A stretch of 64,000 nt of DNA from Oxalobacteraceae bacterium (GCA_013284265.1 JABTBR010000016.1:1-64000), one strand, 5' to 3'. Counted from the stretch's first letter, positions 37,320 to 45,840 are shown. The notes: generated by a model from the letters alone, not told the origin. Numbers and translations are program-made.

Positions 37320-37790
37320 CGTCTCACTTGAATGCGATTCATCGAAGCGGGCGGAGCGTCTGTGCTGTCTGCGCAGGCTTGGACGGCCGGTTTATCTTTT
37401 TTATCTTGCCATAAAACAAGAGCTTACAGCCAGTGAAAGACATGCTTACAGTGTAATGGCTGAGCTGTCAGGAACCTTACAACATGGTAAGTCCTTGATC
37501 TAAAACAAACAATAGTCCCGGTTCAACCGTGTACGCTAGTGGCGTTTTGACCACGTGGATGAAAGGAAATAATGAACAGAAAAACAGCTGTGAACTGTCA
37601 AACAAGCGTTTCAAAAATACAACAGGAACCCCGCTTTCCCGCCTTTTCGACCAAAAGGGAGGCTCCTACTCAACCAATCCGGCGCACTTGACGCCGCCAA
37701 CCATTAAGGTTCAGCTCATCCGAGTAACCACCACCGGTGACTCGCCGCTGCTTGGAAATTGTACGAACCACTCTTAAAAGGACCAAAAAA
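37320..37790. other. Intergenic region before the first porin gene
   Basis: This 471-bp stretch separates the Sel1 gene from porin 1. It has lower GC than its surroundings. The word GCTTACAG occurs at 37422-37429 and again at 37444-37451, exactly 22 bp (two helical turns) apart, which is a possible activator site. A small open frame with a strong ribosome site lies at 37572-37691. The final 100 bp has no recognisable hairpin. No -35/-10 pair stands out. Confidence 0.4.
37572..37691 (+). CDS. Possible 39-aa small ORF upstream of porin
   Basis: ATG 37572 is preceded by GAAAGGAAATA, a near-ideal ribosome site, and runs 39 codons to TGA. The peptide is basic, with one Cys and no hydrophobic segment (begins MNRKTAVNCQTSVSK, ends PTQPIRRT). 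I do not recognise it. It could be a leader peptide for the porin transcript 100 bp downstream or simply a chance frame. Confidence 0.3.
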   Translation: MNRKTAVNCQTSVSKIQQEPRFPAFSTKREAPTQPIRRT

Positions 37791-38858
37791 ATGAAAAAAT
37801 CGTTAGTGGCCCTGGCACTCATGGGCGTCTTCGCCGGAGCCCAGGCACAATCGTCCGTCGTCATTTATGGCACCGTCGATGCAGGTTTGATGAAACGTAC
37901 GGGCACCACCACCAATGTCACCAAGCGCGACAACAACAAGCTTGGCTTCAAGGGGGTGGAAGATCTGGGCAGCGGCCTGAAAGCGCTGTTCCAACTGGAA
38001 ATTCGCTACGAACCGGACACCGGCACCAATGAAAGCGGCACCCGTCCGCTGTTCCAGGGCGAGAGCCGGGTCGGCCTGCAGGGCGGTTTCGGTACCGTGC
38101 GTCTGGGCCGCGGCCTGACCGCCTACCAGGCCACCACCACCCAGTTCGAGCCATGGAATGGCCTGCCGACCCCGGCCGGCTTCCAGACCGATCTGCAAGT
38201 GGCCGGTTACGCCGCGGCGGTGCCAGGTTCGGGTTCCGATCCGCTCGGACCTGCCGGCAACTCGGGCAACCGTTTCGCCAATGGCCTGTTCTATAACACG
38301 CCGGTATTCGGCGGCTTCCAGCTGAACGCCACCGTGGCCAGCAAGGAAAGCAATGGTGGCGCCGCCATCGTTGGCCGCGGCACCGTCGCCGCGCCGCAAT
38401 ACGCGGCCGGCGCCGAAGCGAGCGCCAATCCCTACTCGTTCTCCGGCACCTTCACCCAGCCGATGTTCGCCCTGATGGCGGCCTACGAGCGCAATGCCAC
38501 CGAAACCAAGATCTGGTCGGTGGGCGCCTCGGTCAAGCCTATCCCTGACTTGAAACTGATGGGAACGATTCAGAAACAGGATCAGGATCACACCAAGGCC
38601 ATCAATGCCGAAACCAAGGCCTGGGTCATCGGTGCGAACTACACCGTCGGCGCCGGCAAGATCCTGGCCGGCTATGGCCGCAAGACGCCGGATGCGGTGA
38701 TCAAGACCAAGCAGATTTCCCTTGGTTACGAGCACAATCTGTCGCTGCGCACCTATGTGTACGCGGACGCATCGAAACGCAAACAGCCAGCGGCGGGTTC
38801 GACCACGGTCGACACCACGGTCAACACCTATAGCGTCGGTGTTCACCACAACTTCTAA
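37791..38858 (+). CDS. Porin, Gram-negative trimeric type (porin 1)
   Basis: The product is 355 aa. The signal peptide MKKSLVALALMGVFAGAQA is cleaved before QSSVVIYG, the classic start of Burkholderiales general porins (OmpC/Opc-like Porin_4). KLGFKGVEDLGSGLKALFQL is the conserved early strand, and the C-terminus SVGVHHNF ends in Phe as needed for BAM-dependent insertion. It forms a 16-strand passive diffusion channel. ATG 37791 is preceded by AAAGGACC. It is followed 251 bp later by a second porin, with a terminator between. Confidence 0.92.
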   Translation: MKKSLVALALMGVFAGAQAQSSVVIYGTVDAGLMKRTGTTTNVTKRDNNKLGFKGVEDLGSGLKALFQLEIRYEPDTGTNESGTRPLFQGESRVGLQGGFGTVRLGRGLTAYQATTTQFEPWNGLPTPAGFQTDLQVAGYAAAVPGSGSDPLGPAGNSGNRFANGLFYNTPVFGGFQLNATVASKESNGGAAIVGRGTVAAPQYAAGAEASANPYSFSGTFTQPMFALMAAYERNATETKIWSVGASVKPIPDLKLMGTIQKQDQDHTKAINAETKAWVIGANYTVGAGKILAGYGRKTPDAVIKTKQISLGYEHNLSLRTYVYADASKRKQPAAGSTTVDTTVNTYSVGVHHNF

Positions 38859-38907
38859 GCGCGCCGGCAAGATATTTCAATGATCTTGCCAGCCGATAGA
38901 ATCACAA

Positions 38908-38940
38908 AGAGCGGACTTGGGCAACCAGGGCCGCTTTTTT
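38908..38940 (+). terminator. Terminator of porin 1
   Basis: AAAGAGCGG pairs with CCGCTTTTT over nine positions (one G-T wobble), loop GACTTGGGCAACCAGGG partly self-complementary, with T6 at the end. A second 8-bp hairpin, GGCAAGAT / ATCTTGCC (38866-38890), lies nearer the stop but lacks a T run. Confidence 0.7.
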
Positions 38941-39109
38941 ATTCACAGCATGTTTTCAGTTTAACTATCTGTGTCTTTTCCGCAACCGAGGTGAAGCTGC
39001 ATTCAGGCGTTTCTGTACAAGGTTTGCGAACAATGTCATATTGAACCGTCGCGCGAATAGTACGGGCGTTCGGTTCTAAGAATATATATATAAAACATTT
39101 GGAGACAGC

Positions 39110-40405
39110 ATGAAGACTAAGTTACTCGCAGTAGTTATCGCGGCAGCGTTCGCCGCACCCGCATTCGCACAATCGTCTGTCGTCGTGTACGGCATCGCGG
39201 ACGCAGGCTTGATGTATGTTAACAATGGCGGTAACGATGCTAGAACCAAGCTGGTCAGCGGTATCGCCGACGGCTCGCGTCTGGGCTTCAAGGGCACCGA
39301 AGACATCGGCGGCGGCTACAAAGCCATCTTCAACCTGGAAGCCCGTGTCCAGCTCGACACCGGCAGCCAGCAAGCGGGCAATCTGTCGAGCAACCAGGGT
39401 TATGCCCTCAGCGACGGCCTGAACTTCACGGTACCGGCCGCGGCCGGTGGCGCCGCCACCGCCGCCAAACTGCTGGCCGCCGTGCGCGCCGGTCTGCAAC
39501 CTGCCGTCAACGTCAACATCAGCGGCGCCCTGTTCGACCGCACCTCGATGGTCGGCCTGGTCACGCCGGTGGGCGCGGTGCTGCTGGGCCGCATGTACAC
39601 CCCGGGCTATGAAGTATTCAATAACGCCGACGTGTTCGAATCGGGCACGGCGGCTGGCTGGGGCGGCATCGTCGGCGGCACCGGCGGCCTGCTGACGGCC
39701 GGTATCGCGATCCGTTCCGACAAATCGCTGCAGTACCGCATCGAACTGCCGAACGGCGTGGGCGCCTCGCTGATGTACGGCACCGAAAAATCGGGCTATG
39801 TCGGCATGGACAAGAAATCCTGGGGCGCCAATCTGCGCTACCGCGCGAACGGCCTCGATGTCGGCGTGGCGCACAACCATGGCACCGACCAGGTCGGCAA
39901 CCGCGGTCTGGTCACCACCACCATCGGCGGCTCCTACAAGATCAACGACTGGAAGCTGTTCGCCGGCTACCACACCCAAAAGAACGAAAATTCGGTCATC
40001 ATCCTGTTCGCCGACAGCACCTTCGCCCCGACCTTCGCCGGTTTCGGCCCCGCGCTCGGCCCGGTCCTGGCCGGCCAGCTGCATTCGGCCCTGGTGCGTA
40101 ACTTCTACCTGAACGCGGCCAGCGCGCAAGTGGGCTTCCACTACCAGATGGGCGCCGGCCGCCTGATGGCTTCGGTGGTGCGCCAGAACGACAAGCGCGC
40201 TTCCGACAGCGACGCCACCCAGTTCGGTCTGGGCTACGACTACAATCTGTCGAAACGCACCGATATCTACACCATCGCCGCCTACATCAAGAACCGCAAC
40301 CAGGGCCAGTACGCGATCGGCGCGGCCAGCGCATCGGGCGGCTTCACTTCCACTCCGGGCGAAGCGAGCAAAGGTATCCAGATCGGCATGCGTCACCGCT
40401 TCTAA
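39110..40405 (+). CDS. Porin, Gram-negative trimeric type (porin 2)
   Basis: The product is 431 aa, longer than porin 1. The signal peptide MKTKLLAVVIAAAFAAPAFA precedes QSSVVVYGIADAGLMY. SRLGFKGTEDIGGGYKAIFN matches the conserved Porin_4 early strand. The protein ends IQIGMRHRF, with the terminal Phe of outer-membrane proteins. Extra length comes mainly from an Ala-rich segment (about residues 105-140, FTVPAAAGGAATAAKLLAAV), probably a long loop (L2/L3) that could change pore selectivity. ATG 39110 has GGAGACAGC upstream. It is the second of two porin genes, each with its own terminator, and sits inside what is normally the dapF - DUF484 - xerC gene block. Confidence 0.9.
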   Translation: MKTKLLAVVIAAAFAAPAFAQSSVVVYGIADAGLMYVNNGGNDARTKLVSGIADGSRLGFKGTEDIGGGYKAIFNLEARVQLDTGSQQAGNLSSNQGYALSDGLNFTVPAAAGGAATAAKLLAAVRAGLQPAVNVNISGALFDRTSMVGLVTPVGAVLLGRMYTPGYEVFNNADVFESGTAAGWGGIVGGTGGLLTAGIAIRSDKSLQYRIELPNGVGASLMYGTEKSGYVGMDKKSWGANLRYRANGLDVGVAHNHGTDQVGNRGLVTTTIGGSYKINDWKLFAGYHTQKNENSVIILFADSTFAPTFAGFGPALGPVLAGQLHSALVRNFYLNAASAQVGFHYQMGAGRLMASVVRQNDKRASDSDATQFGLGYDYNLSKRTDIYTIAAYIKNRNQGQYAIGAASASGGFTSTPGEASKGIQIGMRHRF

Positions 40406-40430
40406 GCATTGCCCGCAAGCCTGCCTTGCC

Positions 40431-40455
40431 AAGACGCCTGCGGGCGTCTTTTTTT
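40431..40455 (+). terminator. Terminator of porin 2
   Basis: AAGACGCC (40431-40438), loop TGCG, GGCGTCTT (40443-40450), then TTTTT. Perfect 8-bp stem with U tract, 26 nt after the stop. Confidence 0.9.
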
Positions 40456-40534
40456 ATGCCGGCCCGGCGCACGCGCGGCCGCTGCGACGGCCCCGGGTCG
40501 GGTAAAATGAGTTTTGCCTCCTCCACACAGATCA

Positions 40535-41206
40535 ATGACCGCCATGCTGGACTCTAATATCGTCGCCCAATACCTGACCGAACATCCGCAGTTCTTCGAT
40601 GAGCATGCCAGCCTGCTGAGCGATATCAAGCTGGCCAGCCCGCTGACCGGACGCGCCGTGTCGCTGCAGGAACGCCAGATGGAAGTCATGCGCGACAAGT
40701 ACAAGGCGCTGGAACTGCGCATGTCCGATCTGAAGCGCCTGGCCACCGAGAACGAGGCCATCGCCAACAAATTCCACCGCTGGACCCAGACCCTGCTCGA
40801 AGCCGAAGACATCGGTTCGATGCCGCACGCCGTGGCCGATGGCCTGAAAAGCGCCTTCGACGTGCCGCAGGCGACGCTGCGCCTGTGGAATATCGAAGCG
40901 ATCTACGGCGACGAATGGTTCGCCCGCGGCGTCACCGACGATGCGCGCCTGTTCGCCAACGGCCTGCAAGCGCCTTACTGCGGCAGCAACAAGGACTTCG
41001 AAGCGGTGCGCTGGCTGGACGACGCCTCGGCCATCAGCTCGACCGTGATCATTCCGCTGCGCAAGCGCGGCAGCAAGTCCGCCGCCTTTGGCCTGCTGAT
41101 ACTCGGTTCGGCCGATCCGGCCCGCTTCACCTCGCTGATGGCGACCGACTTCCTGGTCCACATCGGCGAGACCGCCAGCACCGCGCTGGCGCCACTGCTG
41201 GCCTGA
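40535..41206 (+). CDS. DUF484 family protein (YigA-like)
   Basis: The product is 223 aa. The DUF484 family has a GAF-like fold; its function is unknown. The N-terminal motif AQYLTEHPQFFDEHASLLSD is the family hallmark, followed by a coiled-coil-like region (VSLQERQMEVMRDKYKALE) and a GAF-like C-terminal domain ending with ATDFLVHIGETASTAL. ATG 40535 is preferred (MTAMLDSN); ATG 40544 is an alternative. It is immediately followed by xerC with only 3 bp between, the conserved partner arrangement dapF - DUF484 - xerC. The upstream dapF is separated here by about 4.8 kb. Confidence 0.85.
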   Translation: MTAMLDSNIVAQYLTEHPQFFDEHASLLSDIKLASPLTGRAVSLQERQMEVMRDKYKALELRMSDLKRLATENEAIANKFHRWTQTLLEAEDIGSMPHAVADGLKSAFDVPQATLRLWNIEAIYGDEWFARGVTDDARLFANGLQAPYCGSNKDFEAVRWLDDASAISSTVIIPLRKRGSKSAAFGLLILGSADPARFTSLMATDFLVHIGETASTALAPLLA

Positions 41207-41209
41207 TCG

Positions 41210-42271
41210 ATGGCCAGGGCCGGCAGCGCCAACCGCCCCGGCGCGCACCGCGCCGACGCCACGGCGGCGGCGGCGATGCCAACCGCGGCTAAGGCTGCGG
41301 CCAGCGCCGCGGCCAGCCCGGACCGCGCCGCCGCCGCCAAGCTGGCCCCGGTCGACGCCTGGCTGCTGCAACTGGCCACCCAGCGCAAGCTGTCGCCCCA
41401 CACCACCGCCGCCTACGGGCGCGACCTGCGCGAGCTCGCCGCGCTGAGCGGCGCCACCGGCTGGGACCAGCTCGGACACGCCGAGCTGCGCCGCCTGACC
41501 GCCAAACTGCATGCACAACAACTCAATCCCCGCTCGATCGCGCGCAAGCTGTCGAGCTGGCGCGGCTTTTTCGACTGGCTGGGCATGCAGGGCATGCTGG
41601 CGGCCAATCCGGCCGAGGGCTTGCGCGCGCCCAAACGCGCGCGCAGCCTGCCGCGCGCGCTGTCGGTCGACGCGGCCGTGCAACTGGTCAGCCCGCAAGT
41701 TCCCCATGCCGGTGCCAGCCCGGAACCGGCCGCGCTGTGCGACAGCGCCATGTTCGAACTGCTGTATTCGAGCGGGCTGCGGGTCTCCGAGCTGTGCGGG
41801 CTGGACTGGCCATACCGCAAGGCCGGGCCGGATGGCCCCGCCTCGCTGGGCTGGATTGACCTCGACAGCGCCGAAGTGACCGTCACCGGCAAGGGCAACA
41901 AGCAACGCAAGGTCCCGGTGGGCAAGGCCGCGCTGGCCGCGCTGCACGCCTGGCTGGCACTGCGCCCGCCCGCCGCCGACGGCAGCGCCGCCCTGTTCCT
42001 GAACAGCCGCGCCGGCCGCATGTCGGCGCGGGTGGTGCAATTGCGCCTGAAAGACCATGCGCTGCGCCAGGGCTCGCCCGTGCATGTGCATCCGCACATG
42101 CTGCGCCACTCCTTCGCCTCCCATGTGCTGCAATCGTCGGGCGACCTGCGCGCCGTGCAGGACATGCTGGGCCACGCCAGCATCAGCTCGACCCAGGTCT
42201 ATACGGCCCTCGATTTCCAGCACCTGGCCCAGGTCTATGACCAGGCCCATCCCCGCGCCAAACTGAAATAG
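41210..42271 (+). CDS. xerC: Tyrosine recombinase XerC
   Basis: The product is 353 aa. XerC with XerD resolves chromosome dimers at dif. All catalytic residues are visible: R191 (SSGLRVSE), K228 (VTGKGNKQR), H296 and R299 (HMLRHSF), H322 (LGHAS), and the nucleophile Y331 (STQVYTALDF). The N-terminal SAM-like core-binding domain spans about 48-135. It carries an unusual Ala-rich N-terminal extension of about 45 residues (AHRADATAAAAMPTAAKAAA), so a later start is possible, though no obvious ATG with a site was found apart from ATG 41276. The neighbour DUF484 supports the assignment. No att or dif site was seen nearby. Confidence 0.9.
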   Translation: MARAGSANRPGAHRADATAAAAMPTAAKAAASAAASPDRAAAAKLAPVDAWLLQLATQRKLSPHTTAAYGRDLRELAALSGATGWDQLGHAELRRLTAKLHAQQLNPRSIARKLSSWRGFFDWLGMQGMLAANPAEGLRAPKRARSLPRALSVDAAVQLVSPQVPHAGASPEPAALCDSAMFELLYSSGLRVSELCGLDWPYRKAGPDGPASLGWIDLDSAEVTVTGKGNKQRKVPVGKAALAALHAWLALRPPAADGSAALFLNSRAGRMSARVVQLRLKDHALRQGSPVHVHPHMLRHSFASHVLQSSGDLRAVQDMLGHASISSTQVYTALDFQHLAQVYDQAHPRAKLK

Positions 42272-42408
42272 CGCGGCCTGGCTGGCCCCGCCCTGCGCCA
42301 TATCAAACGCGCCAATTGCAAGCGCGGGGCAAATTCCGGCATAATCGCCCGGATATCGGCGCTGCCAGGCTGGCACCGCCCCACCCTTTCACCTATCGGC
42401 AAGCGACC

Positions 42409-43482
42409 ATGGCACTCATTCCCACCACCATCCTGACCGGCTTCCTGGGCGCAGGCAAGACCACCCTGCTCAACCGCATCCTGCGCGAAGACCACGGCCA
42501 GCGCATCGCCGTCATCGAGAACGAATTCGGCCAGGAAAACATCGACAATGAAATCCTGGTGCAAGACAGCGGCGAACAGATCGTGGAAATGAATAATGGC
42601 TGCATCTGCTGCACCGTGCGCGGCGACCTGATCGTGGCGCTGTCCGCGCTGGCGAAGAAACGCGCGGCCGGCGAGCTCAGCTTCGACCGCGTGGTCATCG
42701 AAACCACCGGCCTGGCCAATCCCGGCCCGGTGGCCCAGACCTTCTTCGTCGACGAGGAAGTCGGCACCCACTATATGCTCGACGCCATCGTCACCGTGGT
42801 CGATGCCCGCCATGCGATGGAGCAGCTGGACCAGCACGAGGAAGCCCAGCGCCAGGTCGGCTTTGCCGACAAGCTGCTGCTGTCCAAGGCCGACCTGGTC
42901 ACGCCGGAACAGCTGGCCGTGCTGCGCACCCGGCTGGCGCGCATCAATCCGCGCGCCCCCATCGGCCAGGCCGACTTCGGCGTGACGCCGCTGTCCGAGG
43001 TGCTGGACCTGAAGGGCTTCAATCTGAACGCCAAGCTCGACCTGGACCCCGACTTCCTGTCCACCGAAACGGAGCAGGTGCACGACCACGAGCACCCGGC
43101 CCATGCGCATGAGCATGGGCACGAGCACGAGCACGGCGAACACTGCCAGCACCCCAGCCATAACCACCACCACAGCCACCACAGCGATGACATCGCCGCC
43201 TTCGTGTTCAAGAGCGCGCGCCCCTTCGATCCGGCCAGGCTGGACGAGTTCCTCAACGGCCTGGTCCAGGTCTATGGCCCGCGCATGCTGCGCTACAAGG
43301 GCGTGCTGTCCATGCAGGGCGCCCAGCGCAAGGTGGTGTTCCAGGGCGTGCACCAGATCATGGGCAGCGATCTGGGCGCGATCTGGGCCGAGGGTGAGGT
43401 GCGTGGCAGCAAAATGGTGTTTATTGGTAAAAATCTACCGAAAGACATCTTTATTAGTGGTTTGGAACAATGTTTGGTATAA
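42409..43482 (+). CDS. COG0523 family GTPase / metallochaperone (CobW-like)
   Basis: The product is 357 aa. The Walker A GFLGAGKTT is at 11-19, and the family Cys motif GCICCTV at 64-70 (CxCC). The GTP-specificity motif LLSKADLV and ETTGLANPGPV are present. Between the GTPase and the C-terminal CobW_C domain lies a metal-binding His/Glu-rich segment (HDHEHPAHAHEHGHEHEHGE then HNHHHSHHSDD, encoded at 43081-43191). COG0523 proteins deliver zinc or other metals to client enzymes during metal limitation. ATG 42409 has GCAAGCGACC upstream, a weak ribosome site. The next gene is dksA, and this pairing is known from zinc-response regulons, but no Zur box was identified. Confidence 0.9.
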   Translation: MALIPTTILTGFLGAGKTTLLNRILREDHGQRIAVIENEFGQENIDNEILVQDSGEQIVEMNNGCICCTVRGDLIVALSALAKKRAAGELSFDRVVIETTGLANPGPVAQTFFVDEEVGTHYMLDAIVTVVDARHAMEQLDQHEEAQRQVGFADKLLLSKADLVTPEQLAVLRTRLARINPRAPIGQADFGVTPLSEVLDLKGFNLNAKLDLDPDFLSTETEQVHDHEHPAHAHEHGHEHEHGEHCQHPSHNHHHSHHSDDIAAFVFKSARPFDPARLDEFLNGLVQVYGPRMLRYKGVLSMQGAQRKVVFQGVHQIMGSDLGAIWAEGEVRGSKMVFIGKNLPKDIFISGLEQCLV

Positions 43483-43856
43483 ACTAACCGGGTTCTAAGG
43501 GCTGGTCAGCGCGCGGCATGACGGTGCTGACAACGTTGCAGGCGCATCTTTCCGACGCGACAACAAATCGGGATGGCAATATAAGGCAAAGCGTGCCAAA
43601 ATCAGCCAGAAATGTAAGTCGACGCGCAAGTCGCGGCGCAGGCAACAGTGGCGCGCCACAGCGCAGCGGCGGACGGAAGGGCACTCTGCCCGCACTCCAG
43701 ACCGTGGCGCAACCTGAAAACCCCGGTTCGCCAGGCCGGCACAGGCAGCAGCACCATCCGGCAAGCTCATTAGCGGATACCGGTACAGCGGACGGCAGAC
43801 CAGCCGCCACCGCTGATCAATTTGAAAACTCTGTCGTATCGAAGGTAAGCGAAGTG
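43483..43856. other. Long upstream region of dksA
   Basis: This 374-bp gap separates the COG0523 gene from dksA. The plus strand is open in the dksA frame from 43518, but codon content (Arg/Ser/Gly-rich, no recognisable motif) argues against an N-terminal extension of DksA. I see no terminator hairpin, promoter or repeat. It may hold the dksA promoter. Confidence 0.4.
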
Positions 43857-44306
43857 ATGACCAAAACTAATAAATCGACCCCCGCCGCCAGCCCAGACCG
43901 CATCCTGACTGAAGAAGAAATTCTCAAGATGGATGAGAAGGACTATATGAACCCGGCGCAACTGGCATTCTTCAAGGCCAAGCTGCAGGCCCTGGAAAAA
44001 GAATTGCTGAAGAACGCAGGCGAGACCACCGAGCACCTGCGCGAAACCGTCCTCGTTCCCGATCCGGCCGACCGCGCCACGATCGAAGAAGAGCACGCGC
44101 TGGAACTGCGCACGCGCGACCGCGAACGCAAGCTGCTCAAAAAAGTCCAGCAATCGATCGTGACCATCGACGGCGGCGACTACGGCTGGTGCGAGGAAAC
44201 GGGCGAGCCGATCGGCATCCCGCGCCTGATCGCCCGTCCCACCGCCACGCTGTCGCTGGAAGCCCAGCAACGCCGCGAGCTGAAGCAAAAACTGTACGGC
44301 GACTAA
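43857..44306 (+). CDS. dksA: RNA polymerase-binding transcription factor DksA
   Basis: The product is 149 aa. DksA binds the RNA polymerase secondary channel and, with ppGpp, controls rRNA and amino acid promoters. The coiled-coil tip motif DPADRAT (69-75) is intact, with the two acidic residues needed for activity. The C-terminal zinc-finger positions read C112-x2-T115-x17-S133-x2-A136, so only one of four ligands remains. This Cys-poor form is usual in beta- and alphaproteobacteria. ATG 43857 (MTKTNKST) is chosen from family length. It is followed by a strong terminator. Confidence 0.93.
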   Translation: MTKTNKSTPAASPDRILTEEEILKMDEKDYMNPAQLAFFKAKLQALEKELLKNAGETTEHLRETVLVPDPADRATIEEEHALELRTRDRERKLLKKVQQSIVTIDGGDYGWCEETGEPIGIPRLIARPTATLSLEAQQRRELKQKLYGD

Positions 44307-44330
44307 GACTTAGTCTGACATCGTCATCGG

Positions 44331-44360
44331 AAAGCACGCGATAGTTCGCGTGCTTTTTTT
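44331..44360 (+). terminator. Terminator of dksA
   Basis: AAAGCACGCG (44331-44340), loop ATAGTT, CGCGTGCTTT (44347-44356), followed by TTTT. A perfect 10-bp stem with a long U tract, 24 nt past the stop. Confidence 0.93.
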
Positions 44361-44448
44361 ATACCGGAACAGCAAGCGCCTGTACCTTCAGCTACACTAG
44401 TATCGACGCCGCTACTGTGGCCCGCTATCGATATTGACGAGGAACACC

Positions 44449-45840
44449 GTGGGATTGTTCTCCCTGTTCAAAAAGCCTGGTGCGCCCGAGGCGCCCGAGC
44501 CGCCCGCCGCGGCCAAGGCGCCCAAGACGCCCGACACCCCGCCCGCCGCCCGCGCGGCGGCGCCGCCGCGTCCGGCCGCCAACGGCGAGACCGAACGCCA
44601 GAGCGAAGCGGAGCGCCAGCACGAGGCGGCGCGCCAGCGCGATATCGCGCGTGCCACCGCGATGAAGATCGACGCGATCGAATCGGCGATGGAATTCGAC
44701 ATCTTCAACACGCCCGAACCGGCCTGGGGCAGCCGCCCGGCGCGCCCGCCGCGGCCCCCTTCGCCGGCCGCCAGCAGCGACGCGCCCACGCTGCCGCTGC
44801 TGGAACAAAACACCACCGAACTGCTGGGCAGCGACGATGCGCGGCCCGGCGCGGCCATGCCCGACACCGCGCCCGTGGTCGAGGAAGTGGCGATCCTGTA
44901 TGCCAACGGCCAGAGCGTGGTGGCCGAGCAGATGCTGACGGCCAGCCTGGCCGGCGGCGGCCCGAAAGACCCCACCGTCTGGTGGATGCTGTTCGACCTG
45001 TACCAGGTGACCGGCCAGCAAGATCGCTTCGACAATCTGGCGATCGACTACGCCAGCACCTTTGAAACCTCGCCGCCCTCCTGGGCCGCGCCGGCCGCGC
45101 AGGAAACGGCGGCGCCGGCCTGGGCCGGCCTGATTCCGGCCGAAGCGTTCACCGGCATCCTCGACGAGACCATCGCGCCCCAGACCGGGCGCCTGCGCAG
45201 CCTGGGCGACAAGCATCCGGTGCTGCGGCTGGAATTGAGCAAGGTGCAGGGCTTCACCCCGGTCGGCTGCAATCTGCTGCTCGAATCGCTGCGCCGCCTG
45301 CAGGCCCGCCAGTGCGAGCTGATCGTGGTCGGCGCCGCCGACCTGGCCGACCAGATCCGCGCCAGCGTCTGCGTGGGCCGGCGCGACGATACCGAGGCGC
45401 CCTGGCTGCTGCTGCTCGAACTGCTGCAACTGTTGAACCGGGAAAAAGATTTCGAGGAGACCAGCATGGATTACTGCGTCACCTTCGAAGTGTCGCCGCC
45501 CGCCTTCGTGGCCCCGAGCAAGGTCGACGCCAAGGGCAGCCAGCATGTGTCCTCGGCCTCGCCGGACCGCTTCATGCTGCCGCCCGTGATCGATGGCGAC
45601 TACCAGCCCCTGCTCACGGCCATCGCCGCCTACGCCGAGCAATATCCCACCCTGGTGTTCGATTGCTCGCGCCTGACGCGGGTCGGCTACGGCGTGGCCA
45701 GCGAGATGCAGGCGCGGCTCCAGGCCCTGGCCGACGACGGCAAGAAACTCGAATTGCGCGACCTGAACCATCTGGTGGCGGCCCTGCTGCGCTTGCTGGG
45801 CTATGGCAATTTCTGCCGCATCTATACGCATAAATACTAG
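44449..45840 (+). CDS. Duplicated STAS-domain protein
   Basis: The product is 463 aa with a GTG start. The first about 120 residues are Pro/Ala-rich and disordered-looking, with a charged helix (QSEAERQHEAARQRDIARAT). After residue about 145 the protein consists of two similar modules. Each has a TPR-like helix pair, the motif Y-x2-TFE-x-SPP-x-aromatic (201-212 and 342-353) and an about 85-residue STAS-like domain (first about 235-310, second from about 370 to the end, including TLVFDCSRLTRVGYGVASEM). GTG 44449 has GAGGAACACC upstream; TTG 44434 is less likely. The gene lies in the conserved dksA - this gene - hslV order of Burkholderiales. STAS domains bind partners or nucleotides; the role here is unknown. 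Confidence 0.75.
   Translation: MGLFSLFKKPGAPEAPEPPAAAKAPKTPDTPPAARAAAPPRPAANGETERQSEAERQHEAARQRDIARATAMKIDAIESAMEFDIFNTPEPAWGSRPARPPRPPSPAASSDAPTLPLLEQNTTELLGSDDARPGAAMPDTAPVVEEVAILYANGQSVVAEQMLTASLAGGGPKDPTVWWMLFDLYQVTGQQDRFDNLAIDYASTFETSPPSWAAPAAQETAAPAWAGLIPAEAFTGILDETIAPQTGRLRSLGDKHPVLRLELSKVQGFTPVGCNLLLESLRRLQARQCELIVVGAADLADQIRASVCVGRRDDTEAPWLLLLELLQLLNREKDFEETSMDYCVTFEVSPPAFVAPSKVDAKGSQHVSSASPDRFMLPPVIDGDYQPLLTAIAAYAEQYPTLVFDCSRLTRVGYGVASEMQARLQALADDGKKLELRDLNHLVAALLRLLGYGNFCRIYTHKY

Noticed and set aside
41210..42271. Integrase of a genomic island
   Set aside because: Although a tyrosine recombinase, it lies directly after the DUF484 gene, carries XerC motifs, and there is no tRNA or att site.
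43081..43191. Repetitive CAC/GAG-rich stretch as a possible repeat array
   Set aside because: It encodes the His/Glu-rich metal segment of the COG0523 protein in frame, with no unit of constant spacing.
43518..43856. N-terminal extension of DksA
   Set aside because: Open frame but low-complexity, and known DksA starts at the equivalent of 43857.
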